From assembly GCA_900073065.1 (NCBI GenBank), contig FJOG01000054.1:206308-270307 (forward strand): a stretch of 64,000 bases of DNA, in the 5' to 3' direction. Of the stretch, positions 1 through 9,607 are shown piece by piece. Position 1 is the stretch's first letter; every line of letters starts with the position of its first letter. The translations under genes and the position numbers were made by a program. The notes under the pieces are model-generated. The model saw only the letters and a program-made list of their open reading frames with translations. It made no database searches and was not told the origin of the DNA. Source of the DNA: Phialocephala subalpina (lineage: Eukaryota > Ascomycota > Leotiomycetes > Helotiales > Mollisiaceae).

Positions 1-1
1 T

Positions 2-2229
2 TGCAATATCGCTACTGCTGTAGACACTCTGACGCACGATGTGTCGAACAAGCGCGTGTGTCATTTCCGCCTCCCAGATATTGCTATGCGACCTTTGATG
101 CCGGTCTGGGCTGGGGCCTTCTTCAACGCTCTCGTGGTCGAGCCAGAACACGTTCTTGCGCATGCCTACGACAGCAGGCAGGTGTTTTGTGCTCTCGTGG
201 TCATTCAAGCGTGGATAGACAGTCTCCCTAATCAGGTTCGCACCTTCATCGCTAACGAATATGTCTATCGTGGGTCCACTTGTGAGATGGCTCAGCTTAG
301 AATTTTGGTACCACAGCTTCTTGAGGTTGTTGGGTATGCGAGGGTTATCATCGATGGCATCGATGAGTACTCGAAGGAGAATCAGAAAGCAATACTAAAA
401 GAACTCCAGGCTATCTGTGCAGGTCAAAATTCGCACTGCAAAATCTTCTTCTCGAGCCGACGAGAAGTGCATATCCGCGAAAAGCTATCTAACCAGCCTC
501 AGATCTCATTAGATAGACGCCAAGAAGTTGATTTTGATATTCGATCTTTTGTGAAGTACAAAGTTACGAAACTTCGTACTGCTGATCAAGCTCTATTGGG
601 CAGGATCGAAACAATTCTGATAGAGAAAGCAGACGGTAGCCATCTAAAGTCATGAACGCAGTTCAGATGCTAATAGCGGCCTAGGCATGTTCTTGTGGGT
701 TCGATTGGTCCTCGGCGAGCTTAGACATTGCTATAGTGATGCAGCTATGGAGGAAACGGCCAAAACTCTACCAAAGGGCCTCAAAGCAGCGCACAAGAAC
801 TATGCCAGATTCTTTATACCACTCACTAACGGGATTCTAGGTACGGACGCATCTTAGACAGAATTTCGGACCCCAACAACTCCAGAAACGCCACGTATAT
901 AGCTATTCGAATTCTTCGATAGATGTTTTGTTCTTACAGGACACTGAAAAGCTATGAGCTGCTCGATGGCCTTGCATTCAACTTTTCAAACACTACTCTA
1001 ACGGCCAAGACGAAAATCCGAAACGACATTTTGGATCTTTGTCGGCCGGTCATCGAAGTCGGCTTCTCTCGCACCGTGGATTTTGTACACTTTTCTGCAA
1101 AAGAGTCGGTCACTTTTTTGGGACCAAATATACCTAATGCTGACTTGATTAGATTTATCCTTGAAGAAGAGTACCAAGGAGGACGTCCTTTCATATGGCG
1201 TGAGAACGCGCATTTGGATATCGCGTTCTCTTGCACCGCGGTACTCAACTCCTGTATACCTTTACTCCCGACAATGTCAACGGATACTGAACGAGCAGCT
1301 ATCATCGTACAAGGATTTCCCGGCTTGCAGGTCTACGCCAGCAAGTTTTGGTACAAGCATGTGCTGGATTATTGCGGTTTAGTGGCCCATGAACAATGTC
1401 AAGTTTCTCCGGAACTTCTGGCCCAGCTTCAGCGTTTGTTGAGATTCAAGAAAGCAGATGTCCAAGCTGCTCTAACGTCGAATTCTCGAATAGAGGAGAA
1501 CAACTCTGGAGAGCCAGGCCTCGAGGCGTTGAGCCATGTGCCCAATATTAAAAGTCTACTCTCAGATATCCTCCGGTTTCGAGCCAAAATGAGTAGGGAA
1601 GACGCATCGGATAAGTCTCCGGAGAGTAAGTTCCTATCATTAGCAAGTTCTACCACAAAGTCTTATATTTAGTAGAAGTTTCCCTGGACTCATGTGCAAT
1701 GGATCCAACGCACTTGAGCACCATCTGCCATTTCTATCACCGGACGACCGAGTCTTTGTTGGACAAGACTGCCATAGATATGTTTCCCAAAATCGATAAG
1801 AGGGACCTAGAAAGCTTTTAAAGCACATTCGGCGCCTCAGCTTTTGTGTGCCGTTATATGCATTGTGTCTTCAGCAGTAACGGTTTTAAATGCTCCTCTC
1901 ATCGAGAAAAACACGAGTCACAACATCAACGTCGTTTTCGCTGCGTATACTCTTCTTGTGTCTATTTTCCAACAGGATTTGCATCTCGAAGCCTCTTCAA
2001 TAAGCACAATGAAAAATACCACACTGTCGTAGTGGAAAGTCCTAGTCTCGCAGAAAGTCTGGCGCCTGTGACACCGAGCGCCCCCCTAGGAGATCAAATG
2101 AAGAGAGGCGCGCCTTACATGAACAATGCTGGTATGCCGTCGCCTCTTCCTGAAGAACAGTCTCTAGGTTCGCCTAGTAGTAGAATAAACTTCAATCTCC
2201 CTGTCATTCGTATCTCTGCTAGTACCTAG
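2..2229 (+). pseudogene. NACHT NTPase with C-terminal C2H2 zinc fingers, 5'-partial and broken
   Basis: NLR-like STAND protein cut by the window edge. The frame is already open at base 2, downstream of where the P-loop should be. It carries a Walker B strand (VIIDGIDEYS), a sensor-like FFSSRRE and, after an intron at 636-684 (GT, GCTAAT, TAG), the MFLWVRLVL segment typical of fungal NACHT proteins. A second intron, 791-840, restores the frame perfectly but starts with GC. Exon 3 gives LKSYELLDGLAF and TVDFVHFSAKE. A third intron is likely at 1626-1672 (GTAAGT donor). The end (about 1840-2020) has Cys/His pairs of C2H2 fingers, C-x4-C...H-x4-H. Two in-frame stops interrupt it: TAG at 920-922 where related proteins have Trp, and TAA at 1819-1821 just before the finger region. 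Family recognition is confident; loss of function is inferred from the stops. Confidence 0.75.
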
Positions 2230-2266
2230 CTTGTCGAGCGCCATCTGAATTTCCTTGACGTTGACC

Positions 2267-2476
2267 TCAATCTCTTCCAAGAGCGTCTACTATGAAATCT
2301 GCCCATTCTGCATACGTAGATTTGTCAAACTGAATAAATAAGATACGCCCCGATGAGTGTCCTAATACGATTGCTGCGTTCCAAACAGCTACAGACGTCG
2401 ATCGACAGTCGATTGAGGATGCGCGAAGTGCTGTTGAGTGCCCACCCAGAGCGTCTGCGAAGGAACGAGGGGTCAC
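2267..2476 (-). pseudogene. Relic of the C-terminal tail of a HET-NACHT-WD40 gene
   Basis: The minus frame contains VAVWNAAIVLGHSSGRI, nearly the same as the last residues (EAVWNKVIVLGHSSGRI) of the WD40 pseudogene ending at 9608. The DNA flanking the match (CCCCGATGAGTGTCCTAATA on the plus strand) is also shared. No WD40 repeats precede it, so only the 3' end of a lost paralogue survives. Its function is lost. Confidence 0.6.
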
Positions 2477-3564
2477 CGATGGTGGGGTTTGCGTGCAAGT
2501 ACTCGGTTAGTCTGGCTGTTGCCCAGCTCTACAGAGCTGTTGTCATCATCTGAGATTTGATGAGAGGCAGCGTCCTCAAAAAATTTGAGCTTCACTCCTC
2601 GTCTCATCTCCTGTGGCAGACCCATCAGCATTTGCCCTGTCGTCAAGCGCGCACTCCTCATCGTGGCGCCTTCCATTACCATTAGCAGCGACTGGCGTCT
2701 CAGCAACAAATAGAGTCTCCTCCATTGCACCAGCTCCTTGTGTTGCGAATTCCGTCTCAGCCTCGGCCTCAGCTGCAGAAGAAGAATATTGAAAGAAGCC
2801 GTGATGTGAAACATACAATTCTTGCATATTAGATTTTATATTAAATATTATTTTGACTTTCGGAAAGTGGATGGCCATTCTCTGCCAGAAAACTATACTA
2901 GGTTTTATATCATCAAATTCCTTGCAAAGTCATCCATTTCTCCAATTCATCGTAATTTAAAACCGAGCTCGAGGCTGCGATTCACTCTCAACTCCTTTTC
3001 AAATTCATTTCAAGAAGAGCAAAGCAGTGCGTTTGACAGCTCGATTGTGCATCTCACATGCTTCGAACTCAGCCTCAAAAGTTTCTTTGTGAAATCGGCT
3101 CTCAATCAGCCAATCAAATGCTCCAAATCATCGCAGCCATACCAGCCATATTCTGAGAATTAAACACCTCCGTTGCCGGATTAGGTTTGGTTTCCCAAAT
3201 CGTGGCCCGTGCCTTGGCCTCCAAATTTCATTTTGAGTCCCGTAGTAACCTGACATTTCGACCAAATTACGTATCTCAACACAAAACAAAATTAATTTGT
3301 TCCAAACGCTCTGGAATAATGCTTAACGCAGCTCCAAGACTCCCTGCTCTACGGCACCGCCCATCCACCTTTGGCCTTTCCCAGTAAATCCATGTCGACT
3401 AAGTTTACTATTCTGCATCCTCAAATTAATACTGTTCTGAGTGGAATGGTTGGGCTTTCCAAGTATACCTCCTCGACCTGGTTTTCGAAGCACGAAAGAC
3501 GCGACGTAGAGTCGGTCAAAGGTTTTGTTCCCTCTTGTCAGCCACCTATACTCTTCAGCGAAAC
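2477..3564. other. Gene-poor stretch
   Basis: Only short overlapping frames with no recognisable motif. The part around 2815-3160 is A+T-richer than its surroundings. I see no gene, repeat or clear regulatory site. Confidence 0.5.
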
Positions 3565-5715
3565 TCAAGCATACGACACCCGGTGGTTACTCGGAGGTGC
3601 GGTGCTTCTGTTGGCGGAGGAGATGCTTTCATTGTCCTGACCTGGATCGCATTTCCCACCAGCGGCGCCGGTCTCGGCCTCGGCTTCGTATTCGAGCGTT
3701 GTGTCAGCTTCTACGTCAACAGACGTGGTTTCGTCGTCGCTTTCTCCGCTGTCGGGCTCTAACTGCGGTTCACTGGTCGTGTTCTGGTAGTGCGATGTTA
3801 CCAGATCAGAGGCGAGCTGAAGGAGTGCAGGTTTAAAGAGCGGCGATGGAGGTAGCGGTATCTCTTCTGGCTGCAACTCCTCCTCAATTGGAGACGGACG
3901 CCGCCGTATATACTCGGGTGATGGCTCTTTCTCTGCTGCGTCCTTCAATGCCAATGAATTAGGCTGTATCTGTGCTCCAAATAGCCAGCCTGGTTGTATA
4001 GATCGCTCGGCCTCTGTGGGGCCAGCCTTGACTGGCGACTGAAAAGCGAAAGTGAACTCTGACGATGGTAATCCGGCAGCTTTGGACACCATTTTTCCCT
4101 GTGGCGCAGGCTCGGGTTGCAGTCTTGCCTGTGACAACCAGCCTACTTGTGTTGATGGCTCAGGCTTAGGCACTGACTCAGCTGTGACTGACGATTGAAT
4201 TGTGAAAGTAAATTCTGTCTTTGGCAATGATTTGGCTGTGATTTGTGGCTCACATTTGACCCCTTTCGTCTCAGGAAGTAGTACTCCCAGCAGCGGGTCT
4301 TTTTCAGGAACTGTATTGCTAAGCGACAATTCCTCTTGGCGGCTTGTTAGCTGCTCAACTCCAAGAGCACCCATTTGTTCCACCAGCGTAGTTTCAATCG
4401 CGTCTTCTGCCTTGAGAACGGCTTTAGGAAGACCCAGTCTAGGGTTGATGGCGATTTCCAAGGCCTCCAATCTCCGAGTCAGATCTGCAAACTGAGGAGC
4501 CGAAGCTTCATATCGATCCAACAATTTCCTCGCAGTGACAGCCTCCCCCCTATCAGTCATGTCTTGCACAGCGTCCCTCCACTCGCTTTTGAGTTCGCCA
4601 GTGGAATCGTACGGCCTCGCCCTTTTCATAAATTCGGCCCATTCATCAACGACTTTCTCGGCGCCCTCTTGGCTGATCTCGAACCACTCCTCGTGGCTCT
4701 TCCGACAATGCGCAGCCTTGCAGATGCCTTCGCGGCGCCATTCCATGACGAGCTCGTGGTGCGTCAGCGTCTCGGCCCGGTGAGCGTTGGGGACGTTGTG
4801 CACGCTGAATAGTAGATTTGGCGTATACCCGCACTCGGACCACTCGTCTAGACGGTCCTGGACGGTACGTGAGGTCCAGCCGATCTTGACATGGCCTGGA
4901 GAAGAGCTCCGGTCGAAGATGTACAGTGATCCGTCTCTAAAGTCATACTCGTCGTCGACTAGGCAATTTAAGAGGTTGTAGGCGACCGAATTCTCGTGAA
5001 GGTGTGGTTCGTTGATATGCGGAACGAATTCGGGCAAGGGTGCTTTGGGGCGTGATATGGTTCTCGTCATAGCCAGATTTGTCAAAGCATTGCCGTCGCG
5101 TGGTCGCAGATTGTAACGCTGTTGAGTGAGCGGTTCATATGTATGTTCTTTTCCATCTAGTGAGGTATATTGGATAATTGATTGCGTTGCGACAGTTTCG
5201 GACATAGTTGAACCATTTGTATAAAGCGCTTCTCCATCGGACAGTGCAGTGGAGCCGCTACGTGATTGCATGTCAAGTGAGGTGACATCGCTAGCTGTCG
5301 AAACAACAAGTGTACTTGCGCCATCCGTGACGACATTGTTCTCCTCATCCGCTTCGACAGTAGTTAGGAGAAGAGACGCTTCGCCCGCTCGTTCTAAGAT
5401 CTCCTGCTGCCATCGCTCGGCCAAAGGCTCCAAGTGGTCTATATATCGTATGCGATCTCGATGCTGAGCCCGGCCTTTTCTGCAACAGTTACACAAGATG
5501 TACTCTTCTAGCAGATCGAGGCTGACGATGCCTGATGAGGCCGCGATGATTTTTCTGTATAATTCGATTGCGCGCTCATTGTCTGCTGTTAGACAATCCC
5601 AGGAGCACCTTCTTTGGGTAGTTTTGGCTATGAATATACACTGTCTTTGGTTTGAAGGATTGAGATCATAGAACGACATATAATAGGGTACACCAGGTTC
5701 AACAGCCATATTCAA
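3565..5715 (-). CDS. T5orf172 (GIY-YIG-like, MUG113-type) domain protein
   Basis: Single-exon 716-residue protein. Residues about 262-350 form a T5orf172/DUF1766 domain: GSLYIFDRSS...HVKIGWTSRTVQDRLDEW, then an AHRAE helix and HEEWFEIS at the end. This GIY-YIG-related fold occurs in phage T5 Orf172 and in fission yeast Mug113 and is presumed to act on DNA; the reaction is unknown. A Cys/His-rich stretch near residues 74-85 (CNCCRKGRAQH) could bind metal. The part after about residue 450 is acidic, Pro/Ser/Glu-rich and probably disordered, with two copies of a module (EFTFxxQS...QxGWLxxAxxQP). The start gives MNMAVEPG; no intron is needed. The upstream side faces the broken HET gene at 6405. 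The gene looks intact, unlike most of its neighbours. Confidence 0.75.
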   Translation of the reverse strand: MNMAVEPGVPYYMSFYDLNPSNQRQCIFIAKTTQRRCSWDCLTADNERAIELYRKIIAASSGIVSLDLLEEYILCNCCRKGRAQHRDRIRYIDHLEPLAERWQQEILERAGEASLLLTTVEADEENNVVTDGASTLVVSTASDVTSLDMQSRSGSTALSDGEALYTNGSTMSETVATQSIIQYTSLDGKEHTYEPLTQQRYNLRPRDGNALTNLAMTRTISRPKAPLPEFVPHINEPHLHENSVAYNLLNCLVDDEYDFRDGSLYIFDRSSSPGHVKIGWTSRTVQDRLDEWSECGYTPNLLFSVHNVPNAHRAETLTHHELVMEWRREGICKAAHCRKSHEEWFEISQEGAEKVVDEWAEFMKRARPYDSTGELKSEWRDAVQDMTDRGEAVTARKLLDRYEASAPQFADLTRRLEALEIAINPRLGLPKAVLKAEDAIETTLVEQMGALGVEQLTSRQEELSLSNTVPEKDPLLGVLLPETKGVKCEPQITAKSLPKTEFTFTIQSSVTAESVPKPEPSTQVGWLSQARLQPEPAPQGKMVSKAAGLPSSEFTFAFQSPVKAGPTEAERSIQPGWLFGAQIQPNSLALKDAAEKEPSPEYIRRRPSPIEEELQPEEIPLPPSPLFKPALLQLASDLVTSHYQNTTSEPQLEPDSGESDDETTSVDVEADTTLEYEAEAETGAAGGKCDPGQDNESISSANRSTAPPSNHRVSYA

Positions 5716-6404
5716 CGATGCCGAGTATGAATACTGAGGTTGATTCGGCTAGTCGACTCTGCCTACGATGAGAAGCGAGGCCTTCGTGGTTTGTCCTGCC
5801 TGTTCGCATCAGGGGGCAGGATCAACTATATAGTCCTGCAAGCTATCGCTGATCTCGAGCACCATGATTACGCGACCGTTAGTAAGCGTGCGGGCCGTCG
5901 CGGCCTGGTGGAGGGCTGGGGCAGCCTAATCATAGTGGAGAGCCACCTTTCTGTTAGCGCCGAGGCGTTCTCCCTTCAAAACCAGGCCTGAAATCTGGAA
6001 CATCACTACAGAATGCATTGCGAGAGTAAGTTTCTACCGACGATTACTCCGAATCAAGTTGGCTATTCTGGCTCACTGAATTGTGTCTTCCTCTTTGTGC
6101 TTCCTATCGGGATACGCCATCAGCGACAAAAACAAATCATGGCTCAGTCGCGCGTGAACGTCGAAAAGTCTAGACAGCCCGCCATGACCTTCTACCGTGG
6201 CTGGCCAGTGGTTGGCTGGTTTTGCCCACTCGCAGGATGTACAACGATGCCACCATTGCCGCGAGGCTGCCGTTCAGCTGAGTCGATACGAGCCCAGGCA
6301 GGATCCAACTTTCCCTCTCAACTCAACAAATAACTTCGTATGCATGCCGACTCGGCGACTCAATATTCACCGAGAATCCCTTCCCTCTCGAATCTTGTCG
6401 AAGG
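5716..6404. promoter_or_regulatory. Leader shared by three HET paralogues, plus unassigned DNA
   Basis: From about 6183 to 6404 the sequence matches the DNA just upstream of the HET genes at 35163 and, on the other strand, 13528: GGCTGGCCAG, GAGTCGATA, GGATCCAACTTTC, CTCAACAAAT, ATGCATGCCGACTC. It is therefore a duplicated promoter or 5' leader. An upstream ATG at 6344 opens a frame that overlaps the HET start, unlike the short closed uORFs of the other two copies. Nothing is recognised in 5716-6180. Confidence 0.5.
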
Positions 6405-7136
6405 ATGCGACTTCTAGAACGCAACAGCGCTGGCCAGCTCAGCCTGACCAAAGACCTCATTGGCGACGATATCCCCGAATATGCTATCCTTTCGCACACA
6501 TGGGGAGTGGATACGGAAGAGGTCACATTCAGAGACCTGATGGATGGTACTGCAAAGAGCAAGGCTGGCTATGATAAGATCCGGTTCTGCAGAGAAAAGG
6601 CTACACATGACGGCTTGAAATACTTCTGGGTGGACACTTGCTGTATCGATAAGTCAAGCAGTGCTGAGCTTGCGGAGGCTACCAACTCTATGTTCCAGTG
6701 GTATAGCAGGGCAGTCAAATGCTACGCTTGTCTCTCAGATGTTTCGGTGCCTGATCATGATGAACGCCAGTTAACATGGGAGCCGGCTTTTCGGAACAGT
6801 AGATGGTTCACTCGCGGCTGGATGCACTATTCGTCTCCATTCTGCTCAGTTCGGGAGGGAATGAGCGACGTGGCTAGTCGCCTACGTCGAAATGTCTCGA
6901 GTACTGGACTAGAGCGAGAGAATAGGAGCTTCAGCTCTTCCTACGACAACGTAACCGTCGACTTTAGACCCAACATAGCATTGTGTCACACCTCAAAGAC
7001 TAGGGATCATAATGTCCATATTCAAGATCCATACATTTTGTTGTATCTTCTATATAAGAACTCGTATAAGTACTCATTCTCCGTCTGCCCCTTCGTCTTT
7101 TCCCGCAAAGCAACGTTCCTCCAGTTCCCTCGCTGA
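6405..7136 (+). pseudogene. HET-domain gene, truncated inside the domain
   Basis: Begins MRLLERNSAGQLSLTKDLIG and carries the early HET motifs YAILSHTWG, FWVDTCCIDK and SRWFTRGW. Where the two paralogues in this window continue TLQEL(L/I)AP, this frame turns into unrelated residues (MHYSSPF...) and the rest of the domain is missing. HET domains act in fungal vegetative incompatibility and trigger cell death when active; this copy has lost the second half of the domain and any NACHT and repeat parts. The break near 6828 is probably a small deletion or frameshift. Confidence 0.75.
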
Positions 7137-7426
7137 CACGGATTCTCCAGACCCGTCGGCTTCCACCCACGCCGCACTCGTGCCGTGCGCTTGTAAATGA
7201 TCTCTCGAACAGACCTTGCTACGTACATAGATACCGAGTACTCCGTCGCACAATGAAATCGAACATAGGGAATGTTATACATCTGGGACAAAGGAAACAT
7301 CCCAGGCGCATCCATATTTTGGATCCCACCCCATACCGAAATAGAAAGACGCAGCCACTGCAATTGTGGTTCAAACCCACTCTTACGAACTAAGACCATC
7401 TCCGTTCGAAGACCCTCGAAGACCCG

Positions 7427-7993
7427 ATGAGCAATGTCCAAGTTGTGCGAAACCGGCCTGACACCCACTTTCTTCACATATTCCACAAAGATTGCTCGAA
7501 CTTGGCACCAGAATTGCACGTTACCCCGATTCTTTTCAATGCAGCCCCATCCCCTGCGGCGACCACAGTTCTTCCGAAGCTCCTACTAAAGGCCGAGACG
7601 ATGCAGGCACACTCTGAATATACTGGCCTGGATTGGAAACATCTCTTAATCATGCCTGGAGACATCATCATCGTCTACGCATATATCAATAAGGTGACTG
7701 CCGTCGGATTCAATACGCGAACGAATTTAGGAGGTCGATTTCCCATTGACACTGCGAAGAAGGTTGAACCACAGCCTCATGAGAAGGCCGAAATCCTTTT
7801 TGCCACAGGTTCATTCGGCCAATATAGCAGCCCATCCTCTCTGGCGTATAAGACTGGACAATACGTTAGAGTGTGCAGGTGGGAAAAGGATATACGTTGG
7901 GCCTACGGCTTTAATCAAAGTGCTCTCGACATGGGTAGGATTTCTATCGTTAATGATTTCAAGAAGGTTGAGTGGCGTGAAGAAACCTGGTGA
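7427..7993 (+). CDS. Possible double SH3-like protein
   Basis: 188-residue frame with ATG at 7427. Residues about 60-113 read like an SH3 fold: AHSEYTG...LLIMPGDIIIVYAYI...AVGFNTRTNLGGRFP, with the usual loop Trp absent. A second SH3-like segment follows at about 123-180: ATGSFGQY...YKTGQYVRVCRWEKDIRWAYGFNQ...MGRI. SH3 domains bind proline-rich partners. It lies just after the broken HET gene and could be an exon of a longer gene; no neighbouring exon was identified. The real start is uncertain because the first 55 residues show no domain. Confidence 0.4.
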   Translation: MSNVQVVRNRPDTHFLHIFHKDCSNLAPELHVTPILFNAAPSPAATTVLPKLLLKAETMQAHSEYTGLDWKHLLIMPGDIIIVYAYINKVTAVGFNTRTNLGGRFPIDTAKKVEPQPHEKAEILFATGSFGQYSSPSSLAYKTGQYVRVCRWEKDIRWAYGFNQSALDMGRISIVNDFKKVEWREETW

Positions 7994-8624
7994 AGGGCAT
8001 TGCGAAGAACGAACAATTGCGGAGGGATTGGGTATGAGAGTCATTTCATCGACTTCGCCTATTATTCGTGAATCCATGGTGAATCTGTGGCTTCAGGTCG
8101 CTTGTGCAACAGTCCGAGCATTACTAGCTGTATCTACCAATACCGCATCTCACTATGATCGAAGTGTGGAGGCATCTGAAGATATTCTATGGTTCACGGA
8201 GTGGTGCGACCGAAGCCTCTTCCCACTCCCGCCTCGACACCTTTCAATTCCAACACGCTTGACGAGCAGGCTCCAACTCCTCGACCCCCTCGACCTCCTT
8301 AGCATGTCACACAAGAAGCGTCCTGACCATGACGACCAGGCTCCCACTCTGCGAAGCTCTCGGAGGACATGCTGTGAGGTCGACGTCATTGCGCACCGGG
8401 CCACTGATCCTCCAACTCTAACATTTCGGAGCTATGGTACTAATGTACGGATTGGGGATCGGAGACGGAGATTCGTGGTGAAGGAAGCATGCTTATTTCT
8501 AGCCAGGGATTTTGACCTTCTGATTTCTAGGGTCGTCTTCAACAGGGCGTGAAGGCTTGATTGACTGCTCTTGGGCTGCCCCATAGTTATTCTCATGACG
8601 TCTGCGTATTTCGTCGTTACTGCC
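7994..8624. other. No recognisable gene
   Basis: Frames here are shadows or low-quality. No motif, repeat or RNA gene was seen. Confidence 0.45.
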
Positions 8625-8972
8625 TTACTTCAGTTGGCTCCGCCGATCTCCGTCCTGCATGTCGAGCTGTTGAGGTTGGTGTCAGCTATGGTGTCACCCA
8701 AGTAGTGTCGAAGGGGGATTGCGTTAGGACCAAGAACTTCCGACTTGAAGTATCATAATAGAGCTCTACTAACCGTGTTGGGGCTATCAGTAGGCTGTAC
8801 ACGACTGCCATCAAACAAAAGGCGGACTGAGTTGGGAGCCTTGCCATGTCTCTCGCAGAAGGCGTCCATCAACTTCTTGAGGATTGTAGTGCGCTTGATC
8901 TTGAAGAAGACTTCATTGTTGTTGTCGGTTACTTTGATGTTCAGATGTTCGCTGACCGGTTGACCTTCAGGC
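8625..8972 (-). pseudogene. SUMO (Smt3/Pmt3)-like remnant lacking the C-terminal Gly-Gly
   Basis: The first exon reads SEHLNIKVTDNNNEVFFKI, KLMDAFCERHGKAP and VRLLFDGSRVQPTDSPNT, clearly the ubiquitin-like fold of SUMO. An intron at 8667-8773 (GTTAGT donor, CTGAC branch, CAG acceptor) joins in phase to LDMQDGD, as in real SUMO genes. After that the frame reads RRSQLK and stops at 8625-8627, where SUMO needs about eight more residues and the Gly-Gly used for conjugation. In another frame the same bases encode EIGGAN-stop, so a short out-of-phase deletion is the simplest explanation. No ATG is visible in frame upstream (the frame enters at a TTG), so the N-terminus is also missing or in an unseen exon. 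Confidence 0.7.
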
Positions 8973-8974
8973 AA

Positions 8975-9607
8975 GCGAAACTCCCACCGAACCCTACGGC
9001 GAGCTCCTCAGCGAGCACCCGAGCGAAACACCCACGAACGCATCTGCCACTGGTACAACAATAGGGAAGGCGCTGGCGCTGCAGACATCAATACAACGTC
9101 CTACGAGAATGTCAAGAACACCTGGACCAAGCGAGGGATCTGGAACAGAAGATGGGGTATACTGCCTGGGATGTCGTGGAAGCATGAAGAGCCTCTTGAG
9201 GAGGAAGCCGCCGACGGTCCTGCTCCTGTTCCAGCGAACCCACTTGTGAACGGAAGCCAGGAAGCGGGAGAAGCACCTGCCATACGTATTTTTGGGTCTC
9301 CTCCTCCCCGTTCAATCAAATTATCGCCAGGCGTCTAGCACCTTGAATTCATCTCAACAAGGACCGCTTGCAGACATTGATTCAGCCGGGTCAGAGAATG
9401 GCGACGCCGAGCGCTCTTCCTCTACGTCGAATTCACCTCCCCCTAATTCGGGTAAACGGGTTCTTCATCCTACGACGGAGCAGGCATTGCTGCTAAGTAA
9501 GAGAAAGGCCTCCCATAAAGATGGGCAACCGGTGTGTAGGGAATATTCTATAATCATTGTAGAAGATACCAAAATCGAGTGGCAATTATACACCACTATA
9601 ACCTATA
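8975..9607. other. No recognisable gene
   Basis: Short frames on both strands without domain signals. It could hide the N-terminal exon of the SUMO-like remnant, but I cannot place it. Confidence 0.4.

Noticed and set aside
7360..7390. T-arm-like GTGG-TTCAAAC-CCAC suggesting a tRNA
   Set aside because: No matching acceptor stem or D-arm is found upstream; the match is one arm only.
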